In this document: one piece after another, positions 1 through 8,755 of the stretch
How positions within the stretch are numbered: position 1 is the first letter of the stretch
How the letters are laid out: every line of letters starts with the position of its first letter
Assembly (NCBI RefSeq): GCF_000264315.1
Contig: NZ_AJXU01000030.1
Location: 31,757 to 95,756 of the forward strand
Length of the DNA stretch: 64,000 nucleotides
DNA from: Rhodanobacter fulvus Jip2
GTDB lineage: Bacteria; Pseudomonadota; Gammaproteobacteria; Xanthomonadales; Rhodanobacteraceae
Direction of reading: 5' to 3'
Translations under genes and position numbers: made by a program
Notes under the pieces: generated by a model
The model's input: only the letters and a program-made list of their open reading frames with translations
Databases searched by the model: none
Told to the model about the DNA's origin: nothing

Positions 1-113
1 CCGCCATGGAGGCGGTACGCGTCATCGGTGGATCAAAGGCGCGAGATGATAGCGGAGCCATCACTCGTGGCGCAAGCCCACCGACCGGCGGGCTGTGAGC
101 TGGCAATGATAGC

Positions 114-1397
114 ATGATGGGCATGCCGCTTGAAAAGTCCCCCACTCTCGGTTCCGCCAGACGCATCGTCGAACTGGCCGACCAATGCGTGCAGTGCGGA
201 CTTTGTCTGCCGGTTTGCCCCACCTACCAGATGGATCGCAACGAGGCCGAATCGCCGCGCGGCCGCATCGCGATCGCCGCCGCGCTGGCGCGTGGCGAGG
301 TCGAGCCCACGGCGGCGTTGCGCCTGCACCTGGATCACTGCCTGGGCTGCCTCGATTGCGAAAAGGTTTGCCCGGCCCACGTGCAGTACGACGAGTTGCT
401 GATCGAAGCCCGCGCCCTGCTGGGCCCTTCCACGCGGCGGCCGCGCTGGTTGCTGAAGCTGCTCCAGCGCCCGGCATGGATGCGCGCACTGCGTCGCCTC
501 GGCCACGTACTGGCGATGGATCGCTGGAAAGGCTGGCTGGCGCGACGCCTGCCGCGCGACTCGACCACGCGCGCCGCCCTGCTCACCTTGCCGACCGGCG
601 CGGTCGCTGCGCCGATGGTTGCGAAAACGGGCGAAGCCCGTGCGGGAAAGCCGACGCTGGCGCTGTTCCCCGGCTGCGTGGCCAGCGTCGAGGACGCCGA
701 CGCGCAGGCCGCCGCCGTCGTGCTGTTGCGAGCGGCCGGCTTTCAGGTGAGCGTGCTGCCGGCGTTCTGCTGTGGCGCGATGGATCTGCACGGCGGCGAA
801 GCGCCAGCCGCGGAAAAAGCGGCACAGCGCGTGCGCGAGGCATGGCAATCCAGCGGCGCCAGCGGGCTGGTTTCGGTGACGCCCGGCTGTCTCGGCAGCT
901 TGCGCCGCGCGTTGCCCGGCATACACGTGGCCGATCCATTCGAGCTGCTGGCTGCGCGCGCCGACACGCTGCGGTTTCGCCCGCTGGCGCGGCGGCTCGC
1001 GGTGCATCTGGCGTGCACGCAGGTCAACGTGGCGCGCAGCGAGTCGGCGATGCTGGCCCTGCTGCGACAGGTTCCGTTGCTCGACGTGCAGCCGTTGCCG
1101 CGCCCGCCGTATTGCTGCGGCGCGGCCGGTAGCCACATGCTGGAGTTCCCCGCCCGCGCCGCCGAATTGCGCGACGACACGCTGCAACAAGTCGCCCTGC
1201 TGGAGCCACAGGTCTTGCTGTCATCCAATATCGGCTGCCGCCTGCACCTGGCCACCGGGGCCGAGGGGCGGTGGCCGATGCAGCATCCGCTCACCCTGCT
1301 GGCGCAGCAGCTCGATACCGGCCATCCCGCTACCAATACCCCGGATAATCAACCTCATGAACGTTCGCACCCTGAGCCCCTTCGATCGCCTGCTTGA
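114..1397 (+). CDS. (Fe-S)-binding protein, glycolate oxidase iron-sulfur subunit (GlcF)-like
   Basis: This 427-residue protein looks like the iron-sulfur subunit of a glycolate or lactate oxidising complex, passing electrons from a flavoprotein to quinone. Two 4Fe-4S motifs are visible near the N-terminus: C25, C28, C31, C35 followed by Pro, and C76, C79, C82, C86. Two CCG motifs (FCCGAMD, YCCGAAG) further along are typical of the heterodisulfide-reductase-like domains of GlcF, GlpC and LutA. No flavoprotein partner (GlcD/GlcE) is present in the window. Candidate starts are ATGs at 114, 117 and 123, and none has a strong ribosome site. The 3' end overlaps coq7 by 41 bases, suggesting co-transcription. 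The 113 bases before it show nothing I can identify. The family is clear; the substrate is not. Confidence 0.8.
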   Translation: MMGMPLEKSPTLGSARRIVELADQCVQCGLCLPVCPTYQMDRNEAESPRGRIAIAAALARGEVEPTAALRLHLDHCLGCLDCEKVCPAHVQYDELLIEARALLGPSTRRPRWLLKLLQRPAWMRALRRLGHVLAMDRWKGWLARRLPRDSTTRAALLTLPTGAVAAPMVAKTGEARAGKPTLALFPGCVASVEDADAQAAAVVLLRAAGFQVSVLPAFCCGAMDLHGGEAPAAEKAAQRVREAWQSSGASGLVSVTPGCLGSLRRALPGIHVADPFELLAARADTLRFRPLARRLAVHLACTQVNVARSESAMLALLRQVPLLDVQPLPRPPYCCGAAGSHMLEFPARAAELRDDTLQQVALLEPQVLLSSNIGCRLHLATGAEGRWPMQHPLTLLAQQLDTGHPATNTPDNQPHERSHPEPLRSPA

Positions 1398-1998
1398 CCG
1401 TTGCGAGCGCGCGCTGGAAGCGATCGCCGGCATGCCGATGGCCGAGCGCGCCTCACCGGCCAGCGGCATCGCCGAGGCCGATCTCGATGACGCCGAGCGC
1501 CGTCACAGCGCGGGGTTGATGCGCGTCAACCATACCGGCGAGGTCTGCGCGCAGGCGCTGTATTTCGGCCAGGCCGCGCTGGCCCGCGACGCCGACAACC
1601 GCGCCCATCTGCTGCACGCGGCGGCGGAGGAAACCGATCACCTGGCTTGGTGCGCGCAGCGGCTGCAACAACTGGACAGCCGCCCCAGCCTGCTCAATCC
1701 GCTGTGGTATGCGGGCAGCTACGCGATCGGCGCGGCGGCGGCCCTGGTCGGCGATCCGGTCAGCCTGGGCTTCGTGGTGGAAACCGAGCATCAGGTGGAA
1801 GCCCACCTGGCCGAGCACCTGGAAAAACTGCCCGCCGCGGACGAACGCTCGCGCGCCGTGCTGACCCGGATGCAGGCCGACGAAATCCGCCATGCCGATG
1901 CCGCGCAGGAACGTGGCGGCATCGCCTTGCCCTTCCCGCTGCCGCAACTGATGCATGCCAGCTCGATGGTGATGAAAACCGTGGCCTACCGCATCTGA
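1357..1998 (+). CDS. coq7: Coq7-type ubiquinone biosynthesis monooxygenase (demethoxyubiquinone hydroxylase)
   Basis: This carboxylate-bridged di-iron hydroxylase performs the last ring hydroxylation of ubiquinone synthesis, on 2-polyprenyl-3-methyl-6-methoxy-1,4-benzoquinone, at the inner membrane. The 213-residue length is normal for the bacterial protein. The iron-ligand motifs are visible in order: E62 in GEVCAQA, E92 and H95 in EETDH, a glutamate in [11 protein letters not shown], and EIRHAD near residue 170. The start lies inside the 3' end of the upstream iron-sulfur gene, implying translational coupling. The 3' end overlaps the convergent extensin-like gene by 13 bases. A quinone-biosynthesis gene coupled to a quinone-reducing iron-sulfur protein makes functional sense, but that link is inference. 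Confidence 0.93.
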   Translation: MNVRTLSPFDRLLDRCERALEAIAGMPMAERASPASGIAEADLDDAERRHSAGLMRVNHTGEVCAQALYFGQAALARDADNRAHLLHAAAEETDHLAWCAQRLQQLDSRPSLLNPLWYAGSYAIGAAAALVGDPVSLGFVVETEHQVEAHLAEHLEKLPAADERSRAVLTRMQADEIRHADAAQERGGIALPFPLPQLMHASSMVMKTVAYRI

Positions 1999-2699
1999 GC
2001 GGCGCCGCCTCCAGGGCAAAAGCCCCAGCCCGAGGCCTCGATGTGGAAATGCGTGCGGTGGGCGACGTTGTAATCCGGCCCCAGCAGCATGCCGGTGACC
2101 GCGCAGCCTCGATCATGCAGCTGGTGCAGAAATCGGCCCGCGGCCCCTGAATCGTTCCAGCCTTTGCCGATCTCGACACGCCGGCCATCGGCCAGCCGAA
2201 ACCCGGTGATATCGACAGCCTGCGCGCGGGCATGCTGGCTGAGCGGCGCCTCGTTGCGGTGATAGACATTGCGGCAGGCATAGCTGCCCACGTGGTCGAT
2301 GCGCACCACCGGTTGATGAAACGACGCGCGTGCCGCCGGCTGCAAGGCATCGCGGTCGAACAGCACCAGCGTGGCGGCCAGCGGGCACGACATCACCGCC
2401 GGGCTCGACAGCATGGTCACGCCGGTACCGCGCAAGCGCACCGCGTCGTGCCAGCCGCAGCCTCCCTGACCCGCGCGATCGGCCACCGGCGCGAATCGCG
2501 CGCCGGCCTGGCGCAACGCGGCCAGGCAACGCGGTGGATCGGCCGCGAGGCGGTGCATCTTGTAACGCAGGAAGCGGTCCGGTTCGGCGCGCAGGTCCAG
2601 CGGCGCCCAGGGGTTGTAGCGATCCGGCGGACGCCAGCCGCGAATCCAGACCAGGGCGACCAGCGAACCGAGAAGCATCAGGAGCAGCCACGCACGCAT
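1986..2699 (-). CDS. Extensin-like C-terminal domain protein
   Basis: This 237-residue protein has an N-terminal membrane anchor or signal (residues 2-20) followed by the bacterial extensin-like domain. Characteristic features include paired cysteines ([32 protein letters not shown]), the segment [14 protein letters not shown] and a C-terminal THFHIEA. Histidine and aspartate residues in HARAQAVDI and HFH resemble the metal ligands of the peptidase M15/Hedgehog-like fold, so a cell-wall hydrolase role is possible. The family remains functionally uncharacterised. It is convergent with coq7 and overlaps it by 13 bases. It lies next to no obvious partner. Confidence 0.8.
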   Translation of the reverse strand: MRAWLLLMLLGSLVALVWIRGWRPPDRYNPWAPLDLRAEPDRFLRYKMHRLAADPPRCLAALRQAGARFAPVADRAGQGGCGWHDAVRLRGTGVTMLSSPAVMSCPLAATLVLFDRDALQPAARASFHQPVVRIDHVGSYACRNVYHRNEAPLSQHARAQAVDITGFRLADGRRVEIGKGWNDSGAAGRFLHQLHDRGCAVTGMLLGPDYNVAHRTHFHIEASGWGFCPGGGAAQMR

Positions 2700-2753
2700 G
2701 GCGAAAGCCTAGGGCGGCCTGCGTGAAGGTACCGGTCGCCCACCCCGACAACG

Positions 2754-3626
2754 TCAACCCGCCTTCGCCACGGCATCCAGCTCGCTTCGCACTTCGGCGC
2801 TCAACACCAGATCGGCCGCCGCCAGGTTCTCGCGCAGGTGGTCGACCGACGACGTGCCGGGGATCGCCAGGATGTTCGGCGCGCGGGCCAGCAGCCACGC
2901 CAGCGCCACCTGCGTCGGTGTGGCGCCGAGGCGGGCAGCCACGGCGGACAGCGTCGCGGATTGCAGCGGGTTGAACCCGCCCAGCGGGAAAAACGACACA
3001 TAGGCGATGCCGGCGCGGGCCAGGTCGTCGATCAGGGCGTCGTCGTCGCGGTGCACGAGGTTGTAGAGGTTCTGCACGCAGACGATCTCGCAGATGCCGC
3101 GGCCCTCCGTGACTTGCGTGGGCGTGACGTTGCTGAGGCCGACATGGCGCACCAGGCCTTGCCGTTGCAGGTCGGCGAGCACCGAGAGGGGCTCCGCGAT
3201 CGAGCCTTCGGCCGGCCCATGCGCGTCGAACATGATGCGCAGGTTGACCACGTCGAGCGCCTCCAGACCCAGGTTGCGCAGGTTGTCGTGCACGGCGGCG
3301 GTCAGCTCCTGGCGCGAAAACGCGGGCAGCCAGCCTCCCTTGTCGTCGCGCCGCGCACCGATCTTGGTGACGATGACCAGATCGTCGCGATACGGATGCA
3401 GCGCGTCGCGGATCAGCCGGTTGGTGACGTGCGGACCGTAGAAATCGCTGGTGTCGATATGGTCGACACCGCTTTCGACCGCGGCACGCAACACGGCCAG
3501 TGCGGCGTCGCGATCGCGCGGCGGACCGAACACGCCGGGGCCGGCCAGTTGCATCGCGCCGTAGCCCATGCGGTGGACGCGGCGATCGCCGAGCTGGAAG
3601 GTGCCTGACTTCGTGATGTGGGGCAT
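2754..3626 (-). CDS. Aldo/keto reductase family oxidoreductase
   Basis: This NAD(P)H-dependent TIM-barrel oxidoreductase is 290 residues long from the chosen start. The ATG at 3626 is preferred over 3653 because it has an AGGAGA ribosome site eight bases upstream. Catalytic residues appear in VDHIDTSDFYG (Asp and Tyr) and VIVTKIGA (Lys). The usual catalytic histidine (LD-x-LLLH) is not present: the corresponding segment reads LDVVNLRIM. I recall the same form in a subfamily of AKRs annotated simply as oxidoreductase. The substrate cannot be read. A divergent LysR-family gene lies 118 bases away and is the likely regulator. Confidence 0.85.
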   Translation of the reverse strand: MPHITKSGTFQLGDRRVHRMGYGAMQLAGPGVFGPPRDRDAALAVLRAAVESGVDHIDTSDFYGPHVTNRLIRDALHPYRDDLVIVTKIGARRDDKGGWLPAFSRQELTAAVHDNLRNLGLEALDVVNLRIMFDAHGPAEGSIAEPLSVLADLQRQGLVRHVGLSNVTPTQVTEGRGICEIVCVQNLYNLVHRDDDALIDDLARAGIAYVSFFPLGGFNPLQSATLSAVAARLGATPTQVALAWLLARAPNILAIPGTSSVDHLRENLAAADLVLSAEVRSELDAVAKAG

Positions 3627-3690
3627 GAGCTGTCTCCTGTCGAGGGAAACCAAAGCCTAGGACCTGTCGAATACGGCGATAAGCGGGGAC

Positions 3691-3720
3691 AATCCGCACG
3701 ACTTGTGCTGTTTTCCGCAC
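3691..3720. promoter_or_regulatory. Candidate LysR operator between the AKR and LysR genes
   Basis: In the 118-base divergent spacer the heptamer TCCGCAC occurs twice, at 3693-3699 and 3714-3720. The copies are 21 bases apart, about two helical turns. The first copy overlaps an imperfect dyad, GCAC-N5-GTGC, at 3696-3708. Paired sites in phase on the helix are typical of LysR-type regulators acting on a divergent target. The function is inferred from position and pattern only. Confidence 0.35.
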
Positions 3721-3744
3721 AATGAAGATCCGGCGGAGAAGACG

Positions 3745-4644
3745 ATGAAACCCAACCTGGCCGATCTGAACGCGTTCGTGACCGTGGCGACCGCCGGCGG
3801 TTTCCGTGAAGGCGCGCGTCTCAGCGGTGGCAGTGCGTCCATGCTCAGCGAGGCGGTGCGCCGGCTCGAAACGCAGCTCGGCGTGCGCCTGCTCCACCGC
3901 ACCACGCGCAGCGTGGCGCCGACCGAAGCCGGCAAGGGCTTGCTGGAGCGTCTGCGCCCCGCGCTGGCCGAGGTGGACGGCGCGCTGGACGTGGTCAACC
4001 GTTTTCGCGAGCGTCCCGCGGGCACCTTGCGACTCAACGTGCCGATGAGCGCCTCGCGGCTGGTGTTGCCCGCCATCGTGCCACCGTTCCTGGCGGCCTA
4101 TCCCGAGATCCGCCTGGAGGTGCTCACCGATGAGAGCTTCATCGACGTGCTGGCCGCCGGCTGCGACGCGGGCATCCGCTACGACGAGCGGCTGGAGCAG
4201 GACATGATCGCGGTGCCGATCGGGCCTCGCGTGCAGCGCTTCGCCACGGCGGCATCGCCGGCCTACCTGGACCGCCACGGCCGTCCGCAGCATCCGCGCG
4301 ACCTGCTCGCCCACGCCTGCCTGCGCGGCCGTTTCGCCAGCGGCAACATGCCCGCCTGGGAGTTCGAGAAGGACGGCGAAACCGTGCTGGTGGAACCGAC
4401 CGGGCCGCTGGTGGTGCGCATGGGCGGCGCCTCCGACCTGGCCGTCGACGCGGCGGTCGCCGGCTGTGGCATCGTGGCCATGTTCGAGGACTGGATCCGT
4501 CCGCAGTTGGACAGCGGCGTGCTGGAGGCGGTGCTGGAGCCGTGGTGGCTGTCCTTCCCCGGCCCCTTTCTTTATTACCCCGGACGGCGACTGGTGCCGG
4601 CACCGCTGCGCGCCTTCATCGACTTCATCAAGGCGAACGGTTGA
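3745..4644 (+). CDS. LysR family transcriptional regulator
   Basis: This 299-residue LysR-type regulator has a winged helix-turn-helix at residues 5-62 (LNAFVTVATAGGFREGARL, then LGVRLLHRTTRSVAPTEAG). The C-terminal periplasmic-binding-protein-like effector domain spans about 90-295. ATG 3745 is chosen over 3703 because it is preceded by GGCGGAGAAG and begins in the standard register for the family. It is divergent from the aldo/keto reductase gene, so it probably controls that gene and itself. Its effector is unknown. It resembles the AaeR/DsdC-like group that often regulates nearby reductases. The gene ends just before a bidirectional terminator. Confidence 0.88.
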   Translation: MKPNLADLNAFVTVATAGGFREGARLSGGSASMLSEAVRRLETQLGVRLLHRTTRSVAPTEAGKGLLERLRPALAEVDGALDVVNRFRERPAGTLRLNVPMSASRLVLPAIVPPFLAAYPEIRLEVLTDESFIDVLAAGCDAGIRYDERLEQDMIAVPIGPRVQRFATAASPAYLDRHGRPQHPRDLLAHACLRGRFASGNMPAWEFEKDGETVLVEPTGPLVVRMGGASDLAVDAAVAGCGIVAMFEDWIRPQLDSGVLEAVLEPWWLSFPGPFLYYPGRRLVPAPLRAFIDFIKANG

Positions 4645-4648
4645 CATG

Positions 4649-4673
4649 AAAAACCCCGCTTTCGCGGGGTTTT
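4649..4673. terminator. Bidirectional rho-independent terminator
   Basis: A GC-rich hairpin (ACCCCGC, short TTTC loop, GCGGGGT) is flanked by A-tract and T-tract on opposite sides. It can therefore end both the plus-strand LysR transcript and the minus-strand mutarotase transcript, which converge here. Confidence 0.85.
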
Positions 4674-4698
4674 CGTCACAACGTGCGGACAGTGCGGA

Positions 4699-5847
4699 TC
4701 ACTTGCCGCCCTTGTCGGTCGAGAAGCGATAGACCATGCGGTTTTCGTACACCTGCCCCGGCTTCAACACGGCGGAACCGAACTCGGGGTGGTTCGGCGT
4801 ATCGGGGAACAGCTGCGGCTCCAGCACGAAGGCATCGCCCTGGCGATACGTGTGCCCGGATTTGCCCACCGTGGTGCCGTCGAGGAAGTTGCCGGAATAG
4901 AACTGCAAGCCCGGCTGATCCGAATACAGGCGCAGCACGCGGCCGCTGTCGGGCGATTCCACCTGCGCCACCAGCCGCGGCTTGGCGCTCTTCGCGTGGC
5001 TGATCACCCAGTTCATGTCATAGCCCTTGCCCGTCATCAACTGCTGCGAGCGGCCATCGCGGACGTCCTTGCCGATCGCCTTGGCCCGGCGGAAATCGTA
5101 AGGCGTGCCGGCCACGGCAAGGAAAGCACCGGTCGGGATCAACGTGTCGTTCACCGGCGTGATTTCGTCCGCCGGGATCATCAGCCGTTGATCCATCGCC
5201 GTACCCGAGCCCTCGCCGTCGAGGTTCCAGTAGGTGTGGTTGGACAGGTTGACGATGGTCGTCTTGTCCGTGGTGGCGCGGTGGTCGATGGTCAGCTGAT
5301 TGTCCTCGCTCAGCGAGTACGTGACCGTGACCGTCAGGCGGCCGGGATAGCCCTGGTCGCCGTCGGGGCTGACGTCGCTCAGCGTGACGCTGGCCGTGGG
5401 GCCCTGCTTCACGGAGGTGACCTTCCACAGCCGCGTGTCGAGACCGCCGGTTCCCCCGTGCAGCGAGTTGGGGCCGTCGTTGAGGGTGAGCTGGTAGTGC
5501 ACGCCATCAAGCGTGAACTGGCCCTTGTCGATGCGGTTGGCGAAGCGGCCGACGGTGGCACCGAAGAACTGGCGTTTGGACAGATAGCCGTCCATCGTGT
5601 TGTAGCCCAGCGCCACATCCGCCAGTTTCCCGTTGCGGTCAGGCGTGATGAGCGACTGCACCCGCGCGCCGTAGGCGATCACCGTGACGCTGGTGCCGTG
5701 CTCGTTCTGCAGATTGACCGCCTCGACCTTGCTGCCGTCGGGCATCGAACCAAAACTGGAACGCGTGGCGGACGTGGCCAGCGCGGCACTCGGCAGCAAC
5801 AGCGCGCAGGCGAGGCTCAGCATCAGATGGCGATGGGGATTCTTCAC
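4699..5847 (-). CDS. galM: Secreted aldose 1-epimerase (mutarotase)
   Basis: It interconverts alpha and beta anomers of aldoses such as galactose, glucose, arabinose or xylose. The GTG at 5847 is chosen because GAGGAG lies eight bases upstream and it opens directly into a signal peptide (hydrophobic LMLSLACALLLPSAALA). The mature enzyme should be periplasmic. Catalytic signatures are present: RFANRIDKG, NSLHGG with its His, NLSNHTYWNL with the catalytic His, and FVLEPQLFPDTPN with the catalytic Glu. It lies just downstream of a GalP-type sugar transporter on the same strand and within an oxidative sugar pathway. That suggests anomer preparation for uptake or for an anomer-specific dehydrogenase. 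Confidence 0.9.
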   Translation of the reverse strand: MKNPHRHLMLSLACALLLPSAALATSATRSSFGSMPDGSKVEAVNLQNEHGTSVTVIAYGARVQSLITPDRNGKLADVALGYNTMDGYLSKRQFFGATVGRFANRIDKGQFTLDGVHYQLTLNDGPNSLHGGTGGLDTRLWKVTSVKQGPTASVTLSDVSPDGDQGYPGRLTVTVTYSLSEDNQLTIDHRATTDKTTIVNLSNHTYWNLDGEGSGTAMDQRLMIPADEITPVNDTLIPTGAFLAVAGTPYDFRRAKAIGKDVRDGRSQQLMTGKGYDMNWVISHAKSAKPRLVAQVESPDSGRVLRLYSDQPGLQFYSGNFLDGTTVGKSGHTYRQGDAFVLEPQLFPDTPNHPEFGSAVLKPGQVYENRMVYRFSTDKGGK

Positions 5848-5922
5848 GGACAGGCTCCTCGCAGTGGAATGGAACGGCATCGTGCGCGCCTCGCGAGCCA
5901 GCCGGCCGCGAGGCGCACGCCG

Positions 5923-7353
5923 TCAGATGCCGATATCGCGCAGGCGTACACCGGACATCAGCTTGCGTTCGATGTTCTCCAGGGTCACGCCCTTGGTCTC
6001 CGGCAACAGCTGCCAGACCAGGCCGATGAACAGGAAGTTGAGCACCGCATAGAGGGCGAACGTGGGCCCGGTACCCAGCGCCGTCAGCAGCGACAGGAAG
6101 GTGGCGCCGACGACAAAGTTGCTGACCCAGTTGGTCACCGTCGAGCAGGACACGCCGAAGTCGCGACCGTTCAGCGGCTGGATCTCCGAACACAGGATCC
6201 ACACCACCGGTGCGGCGGACATCGCATAGGCGATCACGAACGCGACCAGCAGCGCGATGGCGATGGCGGCGGAATGCCCGGACCCCAGCCCCACATGGAA
6301 CAGCGCCGCCATGCCCAGCATGCACAGCCCCATGACCGAGTAGCCGATGTACAGCAACGGCTTGCGGCCCAGGCGATCGACCTGGTTGATGGCGATGAAG
6401 GTGGCCAGCACCATCAGCGCGCCGATGGCGACCGTGCCCCACATGCGGTTGGCCCCGGTGGCGATGCCGGCCAGGCCCAGGATCTTCGGCGCGTAATACA
6501 GGATCACGTTGGCGCCGGTGAACTGCTGCATGAACTGCAGCAGCATGCCAAGGAAGGTGGAGCGGCGGAAATTCGGATTCGTGCGGAACAACTTGAAGCC
6601 GTTGCCCTCCACCTGCAGGCTCACGCTGATGGCCGCCATCTCCGCCTCCGCCACGCCGACATCGTTTTCCCTCAGTTTCAGCAGGACGGCACGCGCTTCG
6701 TCATCCCGCTTCTTGGACATCAACCAGCGCGGGCTGGTGGGCAGGAAGAACATCGTGACCACCAGGATCGCCGCCAGCGGCGCCATCGAGCCCAGCATCA
6801 GGCGCCAGTTGCCGGAATAGCTGAGTCCCGCACCGATCAGATAGGCCAGCAGGATGCCGATCATGATCGACAACTGGTAACTGGCGATCAGCGCGCCGCG
6901 ATTGCGCTCGGGCGACATCTCCGACAGGTAGATCGGTGCGATGTAGGACGAGATGCCCACCGCGATACCCAGCAGGCCGCGCATGACGATCAGCGTGTTC
7001 GCCGACATCGCCACGGCGCAACCAACCGCGCCCACCACGAAGATCACGCCGCTGATCAGCAGGGTCACCCGGCGCCCGAAGCGATGCGACAGCCAGCCGC
7101 CGCCGATCGCACCCACCGCCGCGCCGGCCATCATCGCGGCGACGATCATTTCCTGGACGAGGTCGGAGGCGTGAAACGCTTCGGCGATCAGCGGCAATGC
7201 ACCCGAGATCACGCCGATGTCCATGCCGAACAGCAAGCCGGCAAGGGCGGCGATGGGCCCCACGATGTAGATGATGGGCAGGGGTTTCCTGCGCTGCCCC
7301 GTGGGTACATCGAGAGGCGTCACGGCGGTTGCCTCACTGTCGGACTGATACAT
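5923..7353 (-). CDS. MFS sugar:proton symporter, GalP/XylE type
   Basis: This 476-residue inner-membrane transporter has twelve predicted helices. Sugar-porter signatures are present: GFGMDIGVISGAL-like LLFGMDIGVISGA in TM1, the HRFGRR loop, PIYLSEMSPERNRG after TM4, QQFTGANVILYYAP in TM7, and the DRLGRKPLL loop. The C-terminal LPETKG motif is also present. It most resembles galactose, xylose and arabinose symporters. It precedes galM in the same orientation and neighbours an aldose dehydrogenase and an aldonate dehydratase, which fits uptake of L-arabinose, D-xylose or D-galactose. The exact sugar cannot be decided. The upstream 219-base gap has no other gene I can support. Confidence 0.9.
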   Translation of the reverse strand: MYQSDSEATAVTPLDVPTGQRRKPLPIIYIVGPIAALAGLLFGMDIGVISGALPLIAEAFHASDLVQEMIVAAMMAGAAVGAIGGGWLSHRFGRRVTLLISGVIFVVGAVGCAVAMSANTLIVMRGLLGIAVGISSYIAPIYLSEMSPERNRGALIASYQLSIMIGILLAYLIGAGLSYSGNWRLMLGSMAPLAAILVVTMFFLPTSPRWLMSKKRDDEARAVLLKLRENDVGVAEAEMAAISVSLQVEGNGFKLFRTNPNFRRSTFLGMLLQFMQQFTGANVILYYAPKILGLAGIATGANRMWGTVAIGALMVLATFIAINQVDRLGRKPLLYIGYSVMGLCMLGMAALFHVGLGSGHSAAIAIALLVAFVIAYAMSAAPVVWILCSEIQPLNGRDFGVSCSTVTNWVSNFVVGATFLSLLTALGTGPTFALYAVLNFLFIGLVWQLLPETKGVTLENIERKLMSGVRLRDIGI

Positions 7354-7572
7354 GTTCTTCCCCTTCGAAACCGGTTATGTGGTGCTGTCGATACAGGTGC
7401 CGCCCCGCTCCCCGCGGGATGCACACGCAACTCCGATCTGCGGTATCAGGCCACCGTGCAGGCCGCCTTCACCGCCGTGTAGAACTCCGCCGCGTACCGT
7501 CCGTGTTCCCTTGCGCCGTAAATCGATCCCTTGCCAGCGATGAAGTGCCGGCATGTCTTCAGGGCGTCCAAC

Positions 7573-8580
7573 CTACAGCGGCTGCACGCCACCGATCGAA
7601 AAATCGTCCTCGGCGACCTGCAACGTATTGCGCAGCGGCGCGCCCATCGCCGGCAGCTCGATCTCGAACTCGTCGCCCGGCTCCACCCGGATGCCGTCGG
7701 CGAAGCTCAGCGTTGCCGTGCCCATGAAGTGCAGGTGGACGTCGCCCGGACGGCGGTGGGCGGCGTACTTGAAGTGGTGGTATTCAAGATTGTCCAGCGT
7801 GTGGCACATGTTCGCCTCGCCGGTGACGAAGGGCTTTTCCCAGATCACCTTGCCCTGGCGGCGGATGCGGCTCTGCCCGCGCAGGTCGTCCGGCAGCTCG
7901 CCGGTCCACAATTCCGGCCCCACCGCGCACTGGCGCAGTTTCGAGTGGGCGAGATAGAGGTAGTTCTGCCGCTCGGTCACGTGGTCGGAGAACTCGTTGC
8001 CCAGCGCGAAGCCCAGGCGCCGCGGCGTACCCGTGTCGTCGACCAGATAGATGCCGACCAACTCCGGTTCCTCGCCCCCATCCAGCGCGAAGCCGGGCGA
8101 CGACAGCGCCGCGCCCGTGCCCACGACGATGTGGCCATTGCCCTTGTAGAACCACTCCGGCTGCACGCCGGGACGACCGTCGGTCGGGCGGCCGCCCTCC
8201 AGGCCCCAGCGGAACATGCGCATCGAATCGGTCAGCGTTTCCTCTTCGACCTTCGGCCTGGCTTCCTGATGCATGGCATCGCGGGTGGCGGCGCTGCCGG
8301 TATGGGTCAGGCCGGTGCCGGTCACCAGGCAATGGGCGGGGTCGGGGTGCTGCAGCGGCGGCAGCACGCGGCCGTTGGCAAGCAGCTCGGCGTAGTCGAA
8401 CGATTCGTCGCGCGGTCGGGCGCCGATCAGCGCGGCCAGTGACTGGCCCGAAGCCAGCGCCTCCTGCGCCAGGGCGTACAGGGTCTGCGCGCCGGCCAAC
8501 GCCTTCACGGTGGCGCCGCTGGCATCGACCTCGCCCACCCGGGGCGTCCGGGCATCGTCGACGAACTGGATCAATCGCAT
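7573..8580 (-). CDS. GguC/AraD1-type FAH superfamily protein
   Basis: This 335-residue fumarylacetoacetate-hydrolase-fold protein starts at 8580; upstream in-frame codons lack FAH-like sequence. It matches the GguC/AraD1 family at several places: HPDPAHCLVTGTGLTHTGSA, WFYKGNG, DGGEEPE, the block around ALGNEFSDHVTERQNYLYLAHS, and GTATLSFADG. GguC genes accompany galactose and arabinose catabolism in Agrobacterium and Azospirillum. Related proteins are proposed to act on 2-keto-3-deoxy sugar acids, and a 2-keto-3-deoxypentonate dehydratase is the likeliest activity here. It is divergent from a GbpR-like LysR gene and near an aldonate dehydratase, which supports a role in an oxidative aldose pathway. 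The reaction itself is inference. Confidence 0.85.
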   Translation of the reverse strand: MRLIQFVDDARTPRVGEVDASGATVKALAGAQTLYALAQEALASGQSLAALIGARPRDESFDYAELLANGRVLPPLQHPDPAHCLVTGTGLTHTGSAATRDAMHQEARPKVEEETLTDSMRMFRWGLEGGRPTDGRPGVQPEWFYKGNGHIVVGTGAALSSPGFALDGGEEPELVGIYLVDDTGTPRRLGFALGNEFSDHVTERQNYLYLAHSKLRQCAVGPELWTGELPDDLRGQSRIRRQGKVIWEKPFVTGEANMCHTLDNLEYHHFKYAAHRRPGDVHLHFMGTATLSFADGIRVEPGDEFEIELPAMGAPLRNTLQVAEDDFSIGGVQPL

Positions 8581-8700
8581 ACAAACATCCTGAAGCTGGG
8601 GAACGCGCCTGGCCAAGGTCGGGCGGCGGGAGCAAGCCAGGCCTGGCTGCGGATCATTGCCCATTCTGCCGGGGCCATGTATACACAACAAATATGGCTT

Positions 8701-8720
8701 TTAGGTCAAGTGATACCTAA
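8701..8720. promoter_or_regulatory. Palindrome between FAH gene and LysR gene, candidate GbpR-type operator
   Basis: TTAGGT and ACCTAA form a perfect 6-base dyad separated by 8 bases, inside an unusually AT-rich stretch (about 8677-8740) between two divergent genes. A spaced dyad with T and A at its ends is compatible with LysR-type binding. The stretch must hold both promoters. Regulator assignment is by adjacency only. Confidence 0.4.
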
Positions 8721-8755
8721 ACGCGTATGTTGTTTTTCGTGCAGGAGTGTCCGTT

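Noticed and set aside
2113..4647. Long open frames antisense to or bridging real genes (for example 2113-4647 minus, 4789-7482 plus, 25712-28273 plus, 30296-31672 minus, 32027-33568 minus).
   Set aside because: They are composed of His/Arg/Gln/Ala-rich sequence typical of high-GC shadow frames, span several well-supported genes on the other strand, and show no domain-like sequence.
7367..7379. A LacI-type site (core AACCGGTT) just upstream of the GalP-type transporter.
   Set aside because: Only an 8-base core is symmetric, such cores are frequent in GC-rich DNA, and the local regulator is LysR-type.
7446..7545. A possible remnant of a coding sequence in the 219-base transporter-FAH spacer: one minus-strand frame reads like a protein C-terminus (GSIYGAREHGRYAAEFY).
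   Set aside because: It has no start, is only about 30 codons before running into the FAH shadow frame, and matches no family I recognise.
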